Below, piece after piece: positions 28,742-38,027 of a stretch of 64,000 nucleotides of DNA (its first letter is position 1; each line of letters begins with the position of its first letter). The position numbers were made by a program, and so were the translations under genes. A model generated the notes under the pieces. That model saw nothing but the letters and a program-made list of their open reading frames with translations. It was not told where the DNA came from and searched no databases. Source of the stretch: an uncultured Porphyromonadaceae bacterium. GTDB lineage: Bacteria > Bacteroidota > Bacteroidia > Bacteroidales > Barnesiellaceae_A. The stretch covers positions 1,054,001 through 1,118,000 of the forward strand of contig UPZG01000001.1 in NCBI GenBank assembly GCA_900538705.1, given 5' to 3'.

Positions 28742-28990
28742 TTTGTAGTTGGTATAATAATTTATTGTATCTTTGTTGCGTAATGAGAATTCAACAATTG
28801 ATAAAACCAATCTCAGTTACCTTTAATCTACTATAGAATTACACTTTTGCAGCCCATAAGAATTATTGTTGATGGGCATTATTTTGATGAAAAACATGTG
28901 TTTTTGACCTTAAACAATTAATTATTAGAAGATAAATGGAAATAAACAGCAGACATGCGATGAGCATCTCTGCTGTTTTGTTTTATATAC
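28742..28990 (+). ncRNA. Candidate independent small RNA
   Basis: The 424-base gap after the efflux operon holds a promoter (TTTG 28742-28745, 22 bases, TATCTTTG 28768-28775), giving a start near 28782. An intrinsic terminator (AAACAGCAGA 28944-28953 with TCTGCTGTTT 28969-28978, an inner ATGC/GCAT stem, then TTGTTTT) ends the transcript near 28985. That is about 205 nt. Internal stems include GCCCAT/ATGGGC (28852-28857 with 28872-28877) and AAAAACA/TGTTTTT (28890-28896 with 28899-28905). Only a 17-codon frame starts at the expected RNA 5' end, with no ribosome site. The class is unknown; the size would suit a housekeeping RNA such as 6S, but I see no diagnostic sequence. Confidence 0.5.
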
Positions 28991-29028
28991 GCAACAATTT
29001 TCAGCTTGCTTTACAATCAAATGTACTT

Positions 29029-29802
29029 TTACTTGTCCCACAAGTTTGCAGATGAGTGGGGTAGGTGATTAATAATTGTATTTGTTTGTGGTAAGTCTAT
29101 ATTGGCTTTACGGGCCTGCGGAATTTGATTATGACGCGCTATGTGGTATGTTATACCATCTTTGATAAAGAGAGCTCCTGTCTGTTTGAAATAAAAACCT
29201 ATTTTTTGTTCAGCGCATTGAGCTCTCAAATGCAATATCCAATCGTAGTGGCATGGCCGAGCGTTATAGCCCGATTCGCCTCCAGCAATAACTTGTTCTA
29301 TACCATTGCATGTTGGTAATGTGATATGTTCTAATAGAGGTTCACATACGATGATTTTATGGGTAATAGGAGCTTGTAAAAAGTAAGGTAACCGATGGTT
29401 GCACATCTCCTGGTTTTCTATAGTGCAACCTATGGTCACATTTTCATATCCATTGCCCCAATCTGGTGGAATGCACAGAGACATGCGTTCTATGCGTTTG
29501 GTAATGAAAAGGAAGTGCAAGTCGCTTCGCAAGCGTATCATTTCCCATGCGGCAGGTCGCCATTCATCGGCTGTATCGAGAAAAAAATCGGAACTGAAGC
29601 ATGTATATACCAGTGAACCTGACGGTATCTTGTAGCTGCCATTCCTTTTACGTTGTATTGGCAGAGAGAAAGACGCAGTTTTTGTTACCTCACGGCTGTT
29701 TTTCCCATATCGCGAATCAAAGCGATATACGTAGCAATGACGGCAACCCTCAGAGATTTTCACGCATCCATGCCAAGGATTCCATCCGCATTTATGTAAC
29801 AT
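29029..29802 (-). CDS. DUF5131 (Gp37/Gp68-like) protein with radical-SAM-type Cys motif
   Basis: 257 residues. The N-terminal GWNPWHGC start and the C-x6-C-x2-C pattern (C13, C20, C23) resemble a 4Fe-4S radical-SAM cluster, and the family is distantly related to spore photoproduct lyase. Other family signatures are visible: FLFITKR, PNVWLG replaced here by NVTIGCTIEN, and IAGGESG near residue 170. Family members occur in phages and mobile DNA as well as chromosomes. The reaction is unknown, though nucleic-acid repair or modification is possible. It follows a hypothetical gene after 7 bases on the same strand. Confidence 0.82.
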   Translation of the reverse strand: MLHKCGWNPWHGCVKISEGCRHCYVYRFDSRYGKNSREVTKTASFSLPIQRKRNGSYKIPSGSLVYTCFSSDFFLDTADEWRPAAWEMIRLRSDLHFLFITKRIERMSLCIPPDWGNGYENVTIGCTIENQEMCNHRLPYFLQAPITHKIIVCEPLLEHITLPTCNGIEQVIAGGESGYNARPCHYDWILHLRAQCAEQKIGFYFKQTGALFIKDGITYHIARHNQIPQARKANIDLPQTNTIINHLPHSSANLWDK

Positions 29803-29809
29803 AGTAAAA

Positions 29810-30124
29810 CTATTTCATAACTTCGATAAGCTCGATGTTTGTATTGTCACGAAGCCTCCCAGTTTGCCAATCTATTGATGTTATGGCGTATAAGCGACAC
29901 TCTTCATCGTCATTGATACAACATTTACGATATATGCTGTTGTGCAATACGGCTTCACCTACGGTTATCGTCGAATCCTTTTGTAAATCTTGCAGGAGGC
30001 TTGATATGAATTTATCCTTCAATTTATCAAACATCGGAGAAACGACTATCAACAGTCCCTCGCAGAAAGTTGTGAGTGATACCTCACGCTGGAATGGTAA
30101 AATTGAGTCTATCCTATAATCCAT
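29810..30124 (-). CDS. Hypothetical protein, unrecognised
   Basis: 104 residues from the ATG at 30124 (starting DYRIDSILPF). The frame stays open to an ATG at 30211 that would overlap the end of the DUF4296 gene, but the added 29 residues look non-native. The sequence contains TFCEGLLIVVSPMFDKLK and a YRKCCINDDEEC stretch with three Cys. I see no membrane segment or known motif. It lies between the DUF4296 and DUF5131 genes on one strand, so it is probably the tail of the ileS-side block or co-expressed with DUF5131. The start is uncertain. Confidence 0.5.
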   Translation of the reverse strand: MDYRIDSILPFQREVSLTTFCEGLLIVVSPMFDKLKDKFISSLLQDLQKDSTITVGEAVLHNSIYRKCCINDDEECRLYAITSIDWQTGRLRDNTNIELIEVMK

Positions 30125-30203
30125 CGTAAGATATAAGATGTGTTTGTTGAGTAGTGAGCGTCCGCAACAAAGTTGATGTGAAAAAAATCCTCTCTTCATG
30201 TGT

Positions 30204-31097
30204 TTATTCATGTATTAATGTTTTCAGTAGTTTTACCGATTCGGTTTTAGGTTTCTGTGTTTTTTTAGTGTCTGTTTTTATTCCGGGACGTTTTACAATT
30301 CGATTGGGCAATGTTTCCATGACATGGTAATGGAACTTTTCCATACCCGGTTTTTCGTGGATACGCAGCAGTACAATACTATCTATATACATTATATGGC
30401 CATCGGCACGTTCGGGCATGGCAACATAGCCGTATACTGTATTCATCCTGATTGAAGAGTCGCATTGTACTTTCAACTCGTTCCACCCCTCTTTTTCTAT
30501 ATTTCCCCAGTTGTAATTGATATTTTGTTCGTCATGTCTTACTGCCAAATATGTATGTGGCTTGTTACTGTCTTTGGGTACATTGATGGCATGAATTTTC
30601 AAGATAAAACGGTCATTGTGGAAAAAGTTCTCGTCGGCCATTATATCAAACGCAAATACATTTTCTCTTTTGCCCGTGTCGAAGATATGAGCCCTTTCTT
30701 GTTTCCATATATCTACAGTATCACCGGCACGGGTAAGTATCTGGGTATTGTCTTGGGCTATGAGTGCCTTTATTTCTTCGTTCTCCTTATTCAACCGTTC
30801 TATTACTTGGTCATATATTTCCATGTAGTCTTCTATATGGTTGCCATACCATACAAGAGACGAATCGAATTGAGCTTGCGTAATATTGTGTCGTTCAAAT
30901 ACGGCCTCACGAACAATACGCTTAGTGCTATCGTTGGGAAATTTACTATAATTGAGTGCTATGACGGCTTCCGACTTATGTACATCAACAAGTAAGTCAG
31001 TCATCTGCGCCTTACTCAAAATACCTTCTCTCTGATGGCTACAAGATACAAGAGCGAGAAGGATTCCTAACCCTATGCCTGCAAGCTCTTTTCTCAT
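30204..31097 (-). CDS. DUF4296 lipoprotein
   Basis: 297 residues. The signal peptide ends in a lipobox (ALVSC, Cys about 19). The N-terminal third is the helical DUF4296 domain (MTDLLVDVHKSEAVIAL, then FDSSLVWYGNHIEDYMEIYDQV). The remainder is beta-rich, with a Lys/Pro/Thr-rich tail. The family is restricted to Bacteroidota, almost always beside lspA, and its role is unknown; an outer-membrane or periplasmic location is inferred. It overlaps lspA by four bases, so the two are translated together. Confidence 0.9.
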   Translation of the reverse strand: MRKELAGIGLGILLALVSCSHQREGILSKAQMTDLLVDVHKSEAVIALNYSKFPNDSTKRIVREAVFERHNITQAQFDSSLVWYGNHIEDYMEIYDQVIERLNKENEEIKALIAQDNTQILTRAGDTVDIWKQERAHIFDTGKRENVFAFDIMADENFFHNDRFILKIHAINVPKDSNKPHTYLAVRHDEQNINYNWGNIEKEGWNELKVQCDSSIRMNTVYGYVAMPERADGHIMYIDSIVLLRIHEKPGMEKFHYHVMETLPNRIVKRPGIKTDTKKTQKPKTESVKLLKTLIHE

Positions 31098-31735
31098 TGG
31101 TCGTTGTTGTTGCTTGTTTGTATAGAGTGGTCAGATAAAAAATATCGACGGTAAAATAGTATGATGCATATCATACCTATGGTGATGGCTGAGTCGGCAA
31201 TATTAAATACCGGACGGAAAAATTCAAACAACTCTCCCCCTATAAACGGTACCCAGTCGGGCCAATAGAATTCAAACAGCGGGAAATAGAGCATATCTAC
31301 TACACGTCCGTATAAAAATCCTGCATAGCCTCCACCTTCGGGGAAAAATACAGCTATTTCCGGGGGAATAGGGTCATTGAATATGATACCGTAGAACATA
31401 CAGTCTATAATGTTGCCTATGGCTCCTGCCTCTAGGGCTGCAATACAAGCTATGAATCCCATGGTGTATTGTTTCCGCCGGGCGATATACCAAAGCAAGT
31501 AACCCAATGCGCTTGCAGCAATAATACGAAAGAGTGTAAGGAACAATTTATTACCAAACTCCATACCAAAAGCAGCTCCATTGTTCTCGATAAATGCAAT
31601 CTTGAACCAGTTGGTTATACTTATGGTCTCTCCCAAATACATATTGGTTTTCACCAATATCTTAGTGCATTGGTCTATAAGTAGTATGGCTATGACAATG
31701 ATAACAGCCCATTGTCCCCTTGTTATGCGCTTCAT
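31094..31735 (-). CDS. lspA: Lipoprotein signal peptidase (signal peptidase II)
   Basis: 213 residues, longer than the Proteobacterial form, as usual in Bacteroidota. It has four membrane helices. The catalytic aspartates are in GNIIDCMFYG (helix 3 end) and FNIADSAITIG (helix 4), and the NNGAAFGM motif is present after helix 1. It cleaves the signal peptide of prolipoproteins; this window alone contains at least nine apparent substrates. The gene belongs to the traR-lspA-DUF4296 series downstream of ileS. Confidence 0.97.
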   Translation of the reverse strand: MKRITRGQWAVIIVIAILLIDQCTKILVKTNMYLGETISITNWFKIAFIENNGAAFGMEFGNKLFLTLFRIIAASALGYLLWYIARRKQYTMGFIACIAALEAGAIGNIIDCMFYGIIFNDPIPPEIAVFFPEGGGYAGFLYGRVVDMLYFPLFEFYWPDWVPFIGGELFEFFRPVFNIADSAITIGMICIILFYRRYFLSDHSIQTSNNNDQ

Positions 31736-31775
31736 GCTATGAATGAATGTTTATACGGGTATAATAAAAATGACT

Positions 31776-31810
31776 CGGCTACACGACTCCCGTAAAGTGT
31801 CATGTAGCCG
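31776..31810 (-). terminator. Terminator between traR-like gene and lspA
   Basis: CGGCTACA pairs with TGTAGCCG over 8 bp, with an additional inner ACT/AGT pairing. On the minus strand the stem is followed by TCATTTTTATTAT, a U-rich run. It probably separates traR from lspA or attenuates read-through. Confidence 0.7.
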
Positions 31811-31825
31811 AAGAACATGTGCAAT

Positions 31826-32206
31826 TTATTTCACGCCTTTGTTTTTAGCTTCGACGCTCAGAGTTGCATGCGGTACAGCAAGCAATCGTTCTTTGGGTAT
31901 AAGTTTGCCTGTTTCACGACAAATACCGTAAGTTTTGTTTTCTATGCGTACCAATGCCGCTTGAAGGTGTTGGATAAATTTCATTTGACGTTCGGCCAAA
32001 CGACCTGCCTCCTCTTTTGATAGAGTGTTAGCCCCTTCCTCCAATACTTTGAAAGTAGGGGAGGTATCGGTTACATCGTTTCCATCTGTATTCATGATGG
32101 CGGCCTTCAAATTGTCGTAATCTCTCAGTGCTTTTTCAAGTTTGGCATTAATGACAGTGCGGAACTCTTCGAGTTCGGCATCTGAATAACGAGTTTTTTC
32201 TGCCAT
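31826..32206 (-). CDS. TraR/DksA-family regulator lacking the zinc-finger cysteines
   Basis: 126 residues. A long N-terminal coiled coil (about residues 8-75) ends in a globular part with YGICRETGKLIPKERL and AVPHATLSVEAK. Where DksA/TraR has four zinc-binding Cys, only one remains, as is common for Bacteroidota members. The family binds the RNA-polymerase secondary channel and modulates promoters together with ppGpp. Whether this form still does so is not known. Located between ileS and lspA, a conserved Bacteroidota arrangement. Confidence 0.9.
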   Translation of the reverse strand: MAEKTRYSDAELEEFRTVINAKLEKALRDYDNLKAAIMNTDGNDVTDTSPTFKVLEEGANTLSKEEAGRLAERQMKFIQHLQAALVRIENKTYGICRETGKLIPKERLLAVPHATLSVEAKNKGVK

Positions 32207-32275
32207 AAGGATAAGGTTTTATGAGTTAAATATTTTACTAACGTATAGTAGCCAATAGAGTTCAGTCATATGATG

Positions 32276-35200
32276 TTATGCTTTCTCTATATGGATATTT
32301 ATTTTCAATGTATCTAAGTCGAGCTCCATAGCATCTTCGCCGCTGACTTCGCCTATAACAATACTGTCGGCGAGTGTTTGGCGTGCGATGTATTCGCCAT
32401 ACTCTTTGATAACATTGTCGATAATCGCGTTATGAGCTAAGGTGATACGAATCTTATCGGTTATTTCGTATTCGTTTTGTTTGCGTATATTCTGTATACG
32501 GTTTACCAATTCACGAGCATAACCTTCTTTTTGCAACTCTTCCGTGAGGGTTACATCGAGAGCTACCGTAAGTCTTCCTTCATTGGCAACCAGCCATCCA
32601 GGTATATCTTCTGAAAGAATTTCGGCATCACCTGATTCTATAACAGCCTGCAATCCGTCTATATCAAATACGTAACGGCCTTCTCGTTCATATGAGGCGA
32701 TGGCTTCCTGACTCATGCCTGTTATGGCATTGGCAAGTTGTTTCATGATTTTGCCATAACGCGGGCCGAGCTTCTTGAAGTCGGGTTTCACCCGTTTTAC
32801 CAAGATACCTGCAGCATTGTCAACAAATTTCAACTCTTTGACATTTACTTCGGTAAGGATGAGATTTCTCATTGCCTCGATATGCTGTTTTTGCTGCTCA
32901 TCTACAACAGGTATCATCAACATCGATAGGGGTTGTCGTACTTTGATATTTACTTTCCTACGCAGTGCCAAGACCATCGATGTAATATCCTGTGCAATGC
33001 GCATACGCTCTTCTAACTCTTTGTCGATATGAGCCGTATCACTAACTGGGAAATCACTCAAGTGAACCGAAAGAGCTCCATTACCTGTCGTTGCGGTAAG
33101 GTCTTTATACAACTTATCGGCATAGAAGGGGGCAATGGGTGCCATCAATTGTGCTATTGTAACCAAGCAGGTGTAGAGCGTTTGATATGCAGACAGCTTA
33201 TTGTCATCCATTTCGCCACCCCAGAAGCGCTTGCGATTGAGACGAACATACCAGTTACTCAAATTATCGTTTACAAAGTCTGATATGGCACGTCCGGCAC
33301 GAGTCGGTTCGTAGCTTGCGTAATCGTCGTCAATTTCTTTGATGAGTGTATTAAGTTGTGATATGATCCATCGGTCTATCTCAGGACGGCTCTCTACAGG
33401 TATGAGAGGTTCTTTGCCCGTAAACCCGTCTACATTGGCATATAATGCAAAGAATGAGTATGTATTATATAGTGTGCCGAAGAATTTACGACGTACTTCC
33501 TCAATGCCTTCGTTGTCAAACTTCAGGTTGTCCCATGGCGATGCATTGGTTATCATATACCATCGCAAGGGATCAGAACCGTATTTTTCTATTGTTGCAA
33601 ACGGGTCTACGGCGTTACCATGACGTTTCGACATTTTGTTGCCAAATTTGTCGAGTACCAGTCCGTTTGAAACAACGTTTTTGTAGGCTACACTGTCGAA
33701 TATCATGGTAGCAATGGCATGTAAGGTAAAGAACCATCCTCGCGTTTGGTCTACACCCTCAGCAATGAAATCGGCCGGATATACCTCTCGGTTATCAAAA
33801 GCTTCTTTGTTTTCAAACGGGTAGTGTATCTGGGCATAGGGCATTGCTCCCGAGTCAAACCAAACATCTATAAGGTCGCTTTCACGGTGCATGGGTTTGC
33901 CGGTAGCCGATACCAATGTAATATCGTCTACATAGGGACGATGCAGGTCTATTTTGTGATAATTTTCGTCTGTATATTCGCCTGGTATGAAACCCTTGGT
34001 TTTATAAGGATTTTCTTTCATGTAGCCAGCTGCAATAGACTTTTCTATTTCATTATAAAGTTCTTCTATCGAGCCGATACATATTTCTTCAGAACCATCT
34101 TCAGTACGCCATATAGGTAATGGAGTACCCCAATAACGGCTACGCGACAGGTTCCAGTCTTGCAGGTTCTCAAGCCATTTGCCAAAGCGTCCCGTACCGG
34201 TGGCTTGCGGCTTCCATCCGATTGTATTATTCAGCTCTATCATGCGGTCGCGACATGCAGTTGTGCGTATAAACCAACTGTCTAACGGGTAGTATAGAAC
34301 CGGTTTGTCGGTACGCCAGCAGTGCGGATAGTTGTGGGTGTGCTTCTCTATCTTGAATACTTTGTTTTGTTGTTTCAGCATCACACACAAATCTATGTCG
34401 AGCGTAGTATCGTCGTCGGTCAGTGTATCGGAATATGCATTTTTTACATAACGTCCGGCGTATTCGCTATATAGAGCTACATTGACATTCTCTTTTACGA
34501 AATCGGGGTCAAGATCTTCTATGCAATAGAATTTACCTGTCATGTCGACCATAGGACGACGATTACCGTCACGATCTATCAACATCAACGGAGGAACGCC
34601 TGTAGCCTTGGCTACACGATTATCGTCGGCACCGAATGTAGGAGCGATGTGTACGATACCAGTACCCTCTTCGGTCGATACAAAATCGCCTGTGATAACT
34701 CTGAATGCTCCTTTTCCTGGATTTACCCATGGCATAAGTTGCTCGTACTCCATGCCTTCGAGCTCAGAGCCTTTATAGGTGGCTACAATTTTGAACGGTA
34801 TGAGTTTGTTGCCTGGTTTATAATCCGACAACTCCATACCTTCGGCTTTGGAGTTGAAAAGTGACGGAATTAAAGCAGTTGCAACAACTGCACTGATAGG
34901 CGCTCCAGTGTATGGATTGTAACTCTCCACAACACTATATTCTATGTTGGGACCTACGCAAAGAGCTGTATTTGAAGGTAAAGTCCAAGGTGTAGTGGTC
35001 CATGCCAAAAATACCGGCGTACCCCATTGGCTCATTTCAGGCTTAGGATTTTTGATGGTAAATTGAGCTACACAAGTAGTATCTTTTACGTCTTTATAGC
35101 ATCCTGGTTGATTTAGTTCGTGAGTACTCAATCCTGTACCTGCGGCAGGCGAATAGGGTTGTATAGTGTACCCTTTATAAAGGTATTTTTTATTATACAA

Positions 35201-35701
35201 CTGCTTCAGCAGCCACCACAACGTCTCAATATATTTGTTGTCGTATGTGATGTATGGATGCTCGGTATCGACCCAATAACCCATTTTATGGGTGAGGTCT
35301 TCCCATTCGTGAGTATATTTCATGACATCCTTACGGCAGGCAGCATTATACTCTTCAACCGATATCCGTTTGCCAATATCTTCTTTGGTAATACCCAGCG
35401 ATTTTTCTACACTCAATTCTACTGGAAGCCCGTGAGTATCCCATCCTGCTTTTCTCCTAACAAGAAAACCTTTCATCGTCTTGTAACGACAAATAATATC
35501 TTTGATGGTACGTGCCATAACGTGGTGTATGCCGGGCATTCCATTGGCCGATGGAGGACCTTCATAAAATACGAAAGACGGATGACCGTCTCGTATGCTC
35601 AAACTCTTATGGAACAAATCATTGTTGTCCCATTCTTGAAGCATCTCTTTATTTATTTCCGAGAGGTTAAACCGGGTATATTCGGCAAATTTCTTATCCA
35701 T
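32276..35701 (-). CDS. ileS: Isoleucyl-tRNA synthetase
   Basis: 1141 residues, the long form seen in Bacteroidota. The HIGH-like motif is in PPSANGMPGIHH (residues 49-60) and the KMSKS-like motif is KMSKR (about residues 695-699). Between them lies the CP1 editing domain (around TTPWTLPSNTA). The C-terminal third is the anticodon-binding region. It charges tRNA-Ile. The long architecture resembles the type-2 enzymes that tolerate mupirocin, but that is inference from size. It heads the ileS-traR-lspA-DUF4296 block. Confidence 0.98.
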   Translation of the reverse strand: MDKKFAEYTRFNLSEINKEMLQEWDNNDLFHKSLSIRDGHPSFVFYEGPPSANGMPGIHHVMARTIKDIICRYKTMKGFLVRRKAGWDTHGLPVELSVEKSLGITKEDIGKRISVEEYNAACRKDVMKYTHEWEDLTHKMGYWVDTEHPYITYDNKYIETLWWLLKQLYNKKYLYKGYTIQPYSPAAGTGLSTHELNQPGCYKDVKDTTCVAQFTIKNPKPEMSQWGTPVFLAWTTTPWTLPSNTALCVGPNIEYSVVESYNPYTGAPISAVVATALIPSLFNSKAEGMELSDYKPGNKLIPFKIVATYKGSELEGMEYEQLMPWVNPGKGAFRVITGDFVSTEEGTGIVHIAPTFGADDNRVAKATGVPPLMLIDRDGNRRPMVDMTGKFYCIEDLDPDFVKENVNVALYSEYAGRYVKNAYSDTLTDDDTTLDIDLCVMLKQQNKVFKIEKHTHNYPHCWRTDKPVLYYPLDSWFIRTTACRDRMIELNNTIGWKPQATGTGRFGKWLENLQDWNLSRSRYWGTPLPIWRTEDGSEEICIGSIEELYNEIEKSIAAGYMKENPYKTKGFIPGEYTDENYHKIDLHRPYVDDITLVSATGKPMHRESDLIDVWFDSGAMPYAQIHYPFENKEAFDNREVYPADFIAEGVDQTRGWFFTLHAIATMIFDSVAYKNVVSNGLVLDKFGNKMSKRHGNAVDPFATIEKYGSDPLRWYMITNASPWDNLKFDNEGIEEVRRKFFGTLYNTYSFFALYANVDGFTGKEPLIPVESRPEIDRWIISQLNTLIKEIDDDYASYEPTRAGRAISDFVNDNLSNWYVRLNRKRFWGGEMDDNKLSAYQTLYTCLVTIAQLMAPIAPFYADKLYKDLTATTGNGALSVHLSDFPVSDTAHIDKELEERMRIAQDITSMVLALRRKVNIKVRQPLSMLMIPVVDEQQKQHIEAMRNLILTEVNVKELKFVDNAAGILVKRVKPDFKKLGPRYGKIMKQLANAITGMSQEAIASYEREGRYVFDIDGLQAVIESGDAEILSEDIPGWLVANEGRLTVALDVTLTEELQKEGYARELVNRIQNIRKQNEYEITDKIRITLAHNAIIDNVIKEYGEYIARQTLADSIVIGEVSGEDAMELDLDTLKINIHIEKA

Positions 35702-35849
35702 ATTTTCTTCTTGTTTATGGCTTGATAATAAATTGGCACGAAGGTACGAAAAAAAAGAAGAACTCGGTAATTTCTTTTCTCATTCTTGCCCAAAAATCTC
35801 AAATTCTTATTTATCTCTCTTTTTTTATCCTTTTTTTGAAGCAATTAAT

Positions 35850-35857
35850 TATCTTTG
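35850..35857 (+). promoter_or_regulatory. -7 element for the lipoprotein gene at 35884
   Basis: TATCTTTG exactly matches TAnnTTTG, 26 bases before the ATG. It supports starting the gene at 35884 rather than at an earlier in-frame codon. Confidence 0.55.
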
Positions 35858-35883
35858 CTCATATAAACCCAATTTTATTTATT

Positions 35884-36381
35884 ATGCGTAAATCTATCAT
35901 TTTATTATTCTTGGTGTCTATTGCGGCATTATTGCTGTCATATTCGTGCAAAAATGCAAATAATGAGAAGGATGCGGTTAACGATATCGTAGGTGTCTGG
36001 TGGGTCGATTCCATTACTACACGTTTCTATCCGACCGATTCTCTGTTGCACACATACTTCTCTGATACAATGCGTCAGAAAGTCGTATTTAATGATGATA
36101 ATCTGTACGAAACTGTTGTATGGCAAAAAGGCGATACGGTACAGGCCTCTAAGATGATTTATACGTTGTGTGGAGACACTATTACCTACAAGCAAAGTAA
36201 TGGCGAAACCTTGATGGAAGAATATATCGCTTTATTCTCAGATACGGCAATGGTAACACAATGCGCTGTTACATATAGTGATCATACGGCCGAGATATAC
36301 ACGGTCTATTATTCACGAGAGAAGAGCTCTGGCGACGCTGCAGTTGTTACGAAGAAACAGGTAGTAGATTCGCAGCAGTAA
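35884..36381 (+). CDS. Lipocalin-like lipoprotein, function unknown
   Basis: 165 residues. The signal peptide ends in a lipobox (LLSYSC). The mature part begins VGVWWVDS, the G-x-W pattern that opens many lipocalin-like Bacteroidota lipoproteins, and is all beta with alternating polar and hydrophobic residues. An earlier in-frame start is rejected because the -7 box lies downstream of it. The gene ends before a strong terminator hairpin. Confidence 0.72.
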   Translation: MRKSIILLFLVSIAALLLSYSCKNANNEKDAVNDIVGVWWVDSITTRFYPTDSLLHTYFSDTMRQKVVFNDDNLYETVVWQKGDTVQASKMIYTLCGDTITYKQSNGETLMEEYIALFSDTAMVTQCAVTYSDHTAEIYTVYYSREKSSGDAAVVTKKQVVDSQQ

Positions 36382-36399
36382 TAATTACAATATAAGTAT

Positions 36400-36433
36400 C
36401 GTGCATGATTATCGGGACTGATAATCATGCACG
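36400..36433 (+). terminator. Terminator after the lipocalin-like gene
   Basis: A 14-bp perfect stem (CGTGCATGATTATC with GATAATCATGCACG) closes a GGGACT loop and is followed by GTTTGTTG. It separates the lipoprotein gene from the GHL10 gene 40 bases later. Confidence 0.8.
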
Positions 36434-36472
36434 GTTTGTTGTATATATTGTAGGGTACACAAAGGAGAATAT

Positions 36473-37978
36473 ATGAATAACAAGTATATTGGAATCGTTG
36501 TGGCATGTATGGTGTCATGTTGCCTTCATATCGTTGCACAAGAGCATCCCAAGAGGGAATTCCGAGGTGTATGGTTGCCTACGGCATGGCAGTCGCGCTA
36601 TGCCGAGCATACTGTAGAGGAAAACAAAAAACAACTTATTGAGTTACTCGATGTATTGCAGGCGACCGGTATAAATGCTGTGATTTTTCAAGTGAGACCG
36701 CAAGCAGACGCTTTCTATCCATCTACCTTAGAACCGTGGAGCAGGCATTTCACGGGACGAGCCGGTAAAGCTCCGTCTCCTGAATGGGACCCTTTGCAAT
36801 TTATTATAGAGCAGTGCCATGATCGTAATATGGAATTGCATGCGTGGATAAACCCGTATAGGGTTACTCTCTCGGCACAAGAAAAATTACCTAAGGAGCA
36901 CTTATATTATCGCAAGCCCGAACTCTTTGTCCGTTATAACGGAAAACTTTATTTTGACCCCGGATTGCCAGCTGCTCGTGCACATATTCTTGCTGTGGTA
37001 GATGATATTGTGGCGCGGTATGATGTAGATGCTATCCATCTCGATGACTATTTCTACCCGTATCCGGTACAAGATGAGAAATTTCCCGACGATGCGTCGT
37101 ATTCTCTTTATGGCAATGGTATGCAGCGTGATGAATGGCGGCGGTACAATGTAAATCAACTGATAAGCGCAATGCACGAATTATTGCTCCATTCCTCCAA
37201 ACCGTGGGTGCGTTTGGGTATAAGCCCGTTTGGTATATATCGCAACAAAAAATCGTGGAATGAGGGAAGTGATACTAACGGACTACAGTGCTACGACGAT
37301 ATGTATGCCGACGTATTGTTGTGGGCTAGAAATGGATGGATAGATTATTTGATACCACAACTATACTGGACGTTACAGAATAAAAATGCCAATTATGATA
37401 CCTTGGTAAGGTGGTGGAGCCAGTGCGATTTGGGAAGTTGTCATTTATATATCGGGCAGGATTTGTCACGAAGTTGCAATACTCCCGATGTCGTACCAGG
37501 AAAGAATCAATTAGAGCGGAAAATAGAACTGAGTCGATATTTAGATTGTGTTGATGGCGATTGCTTGTGGTTTGGGTATCAGTTGGCAGAGGAATATCGT
37601 TCGTTTGCAGCATTTTTGTCACAAAATTATTATGCTACACCTGCCTTACTTCCAGCATATACTCACCTTGACCCAGTATTACCCAAAGAGGTGGCTTCGC
37701 TTAAAGCCAAACGTACACCATATGGTTACATGCTTGAATGGAAACCTCGTAAAACGCGCGATGAGAAACAACGGCAGATAGCGTTTGTTGTTTATAGATT
37801 TGAAGATGGCGAGACAATAGACCTTTCTTCGGCGAAGGCTATACAGACAGTCACGCGTAATACGGCTTTTTTATTACCTTACAAAGATGGCTCACAGGAA
37901 TATGTTTATGTCGTTACGGCTATAGATAGGTATAACAACGAGAGCCCCCGAGGCAAGCGTATACGGGTTTTGCTATAA
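36473..37978 (+). CDS. GHL10-type glycoside hydrolase-like protein
   Basis: 501 residues, secreted: signal peptide of about 23 residues ending HIVAQ. The main domain (about residues 27-340) starts REFRGVWLPTAWQSRY and has the TIM-barrel signatures NAVIFQVRPQADAFY, ELHAWINPYR and VDAIHLDDYFYPYP, whose Asp pair is the likely catalytic centre. A fibronectin-III-like domain ends the protein. The GHL10/DUF187 family acts on cell-wall or related glycans (for example DigH cuts denuded peptidoglycan). A good AAAGGAG ribosome site precedes the ATG. Confidence 0.92.
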   Translation: MNNKYIGIVVACMVSCCLHIVAQEHPKREFRGVWLPTAWQSRYAEHTVEENKKQLIELLDVLQATGINAVIFQVRPQADAFYPSTLEPWSRHFTGRAGKAPSPEWDPLQFIIEQCHDRNMELHAWINPYRVTLSAQEKLPKEHLYYRKPELFVRYNGKLYFDPGLPAARAHILAVVDDIVARYDVDAIHLDDYFYPYPVQDEKFPDDASYSLYGNGMQRDEWRRYNVNQLISAMHELLLHSSKPWVRLGISPFGIYRNKKSWNEGSDTNGLQCYDDMYADVLLWARNGWIDYLIPQLYWTLQNKNANYDTLVRWWSQCDLGSCHLYIGQDLSRSCNTPDVVPGKNQLERKIELSRYLDCVDGDCLWFGYQLAEEYRSFAAFLSQNYYATPALLPAYTHLDPVLPKEVASLKAKRTPYGYMLEWKPRKTRDEKQRQIAFVVYRFEDGETIDLSSAKAIQTVTRNTAFLLPYKDGSQEYVYVVTAIDRYNNESPRGKRIRVLL

Positions 37979-38027
37979 TTGTGAATATTTTTCTATTTAT
38001 ATATTATACGGATTGAGTGTAAAAGAC

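Noticed and set aside
36400..36433. Operator-like palindrome
   Set aside because: The 14-bp inverted repeat follows a stop codon, closes a six-base loop and is followed by T-rich sequence, so a terminator explains it better.
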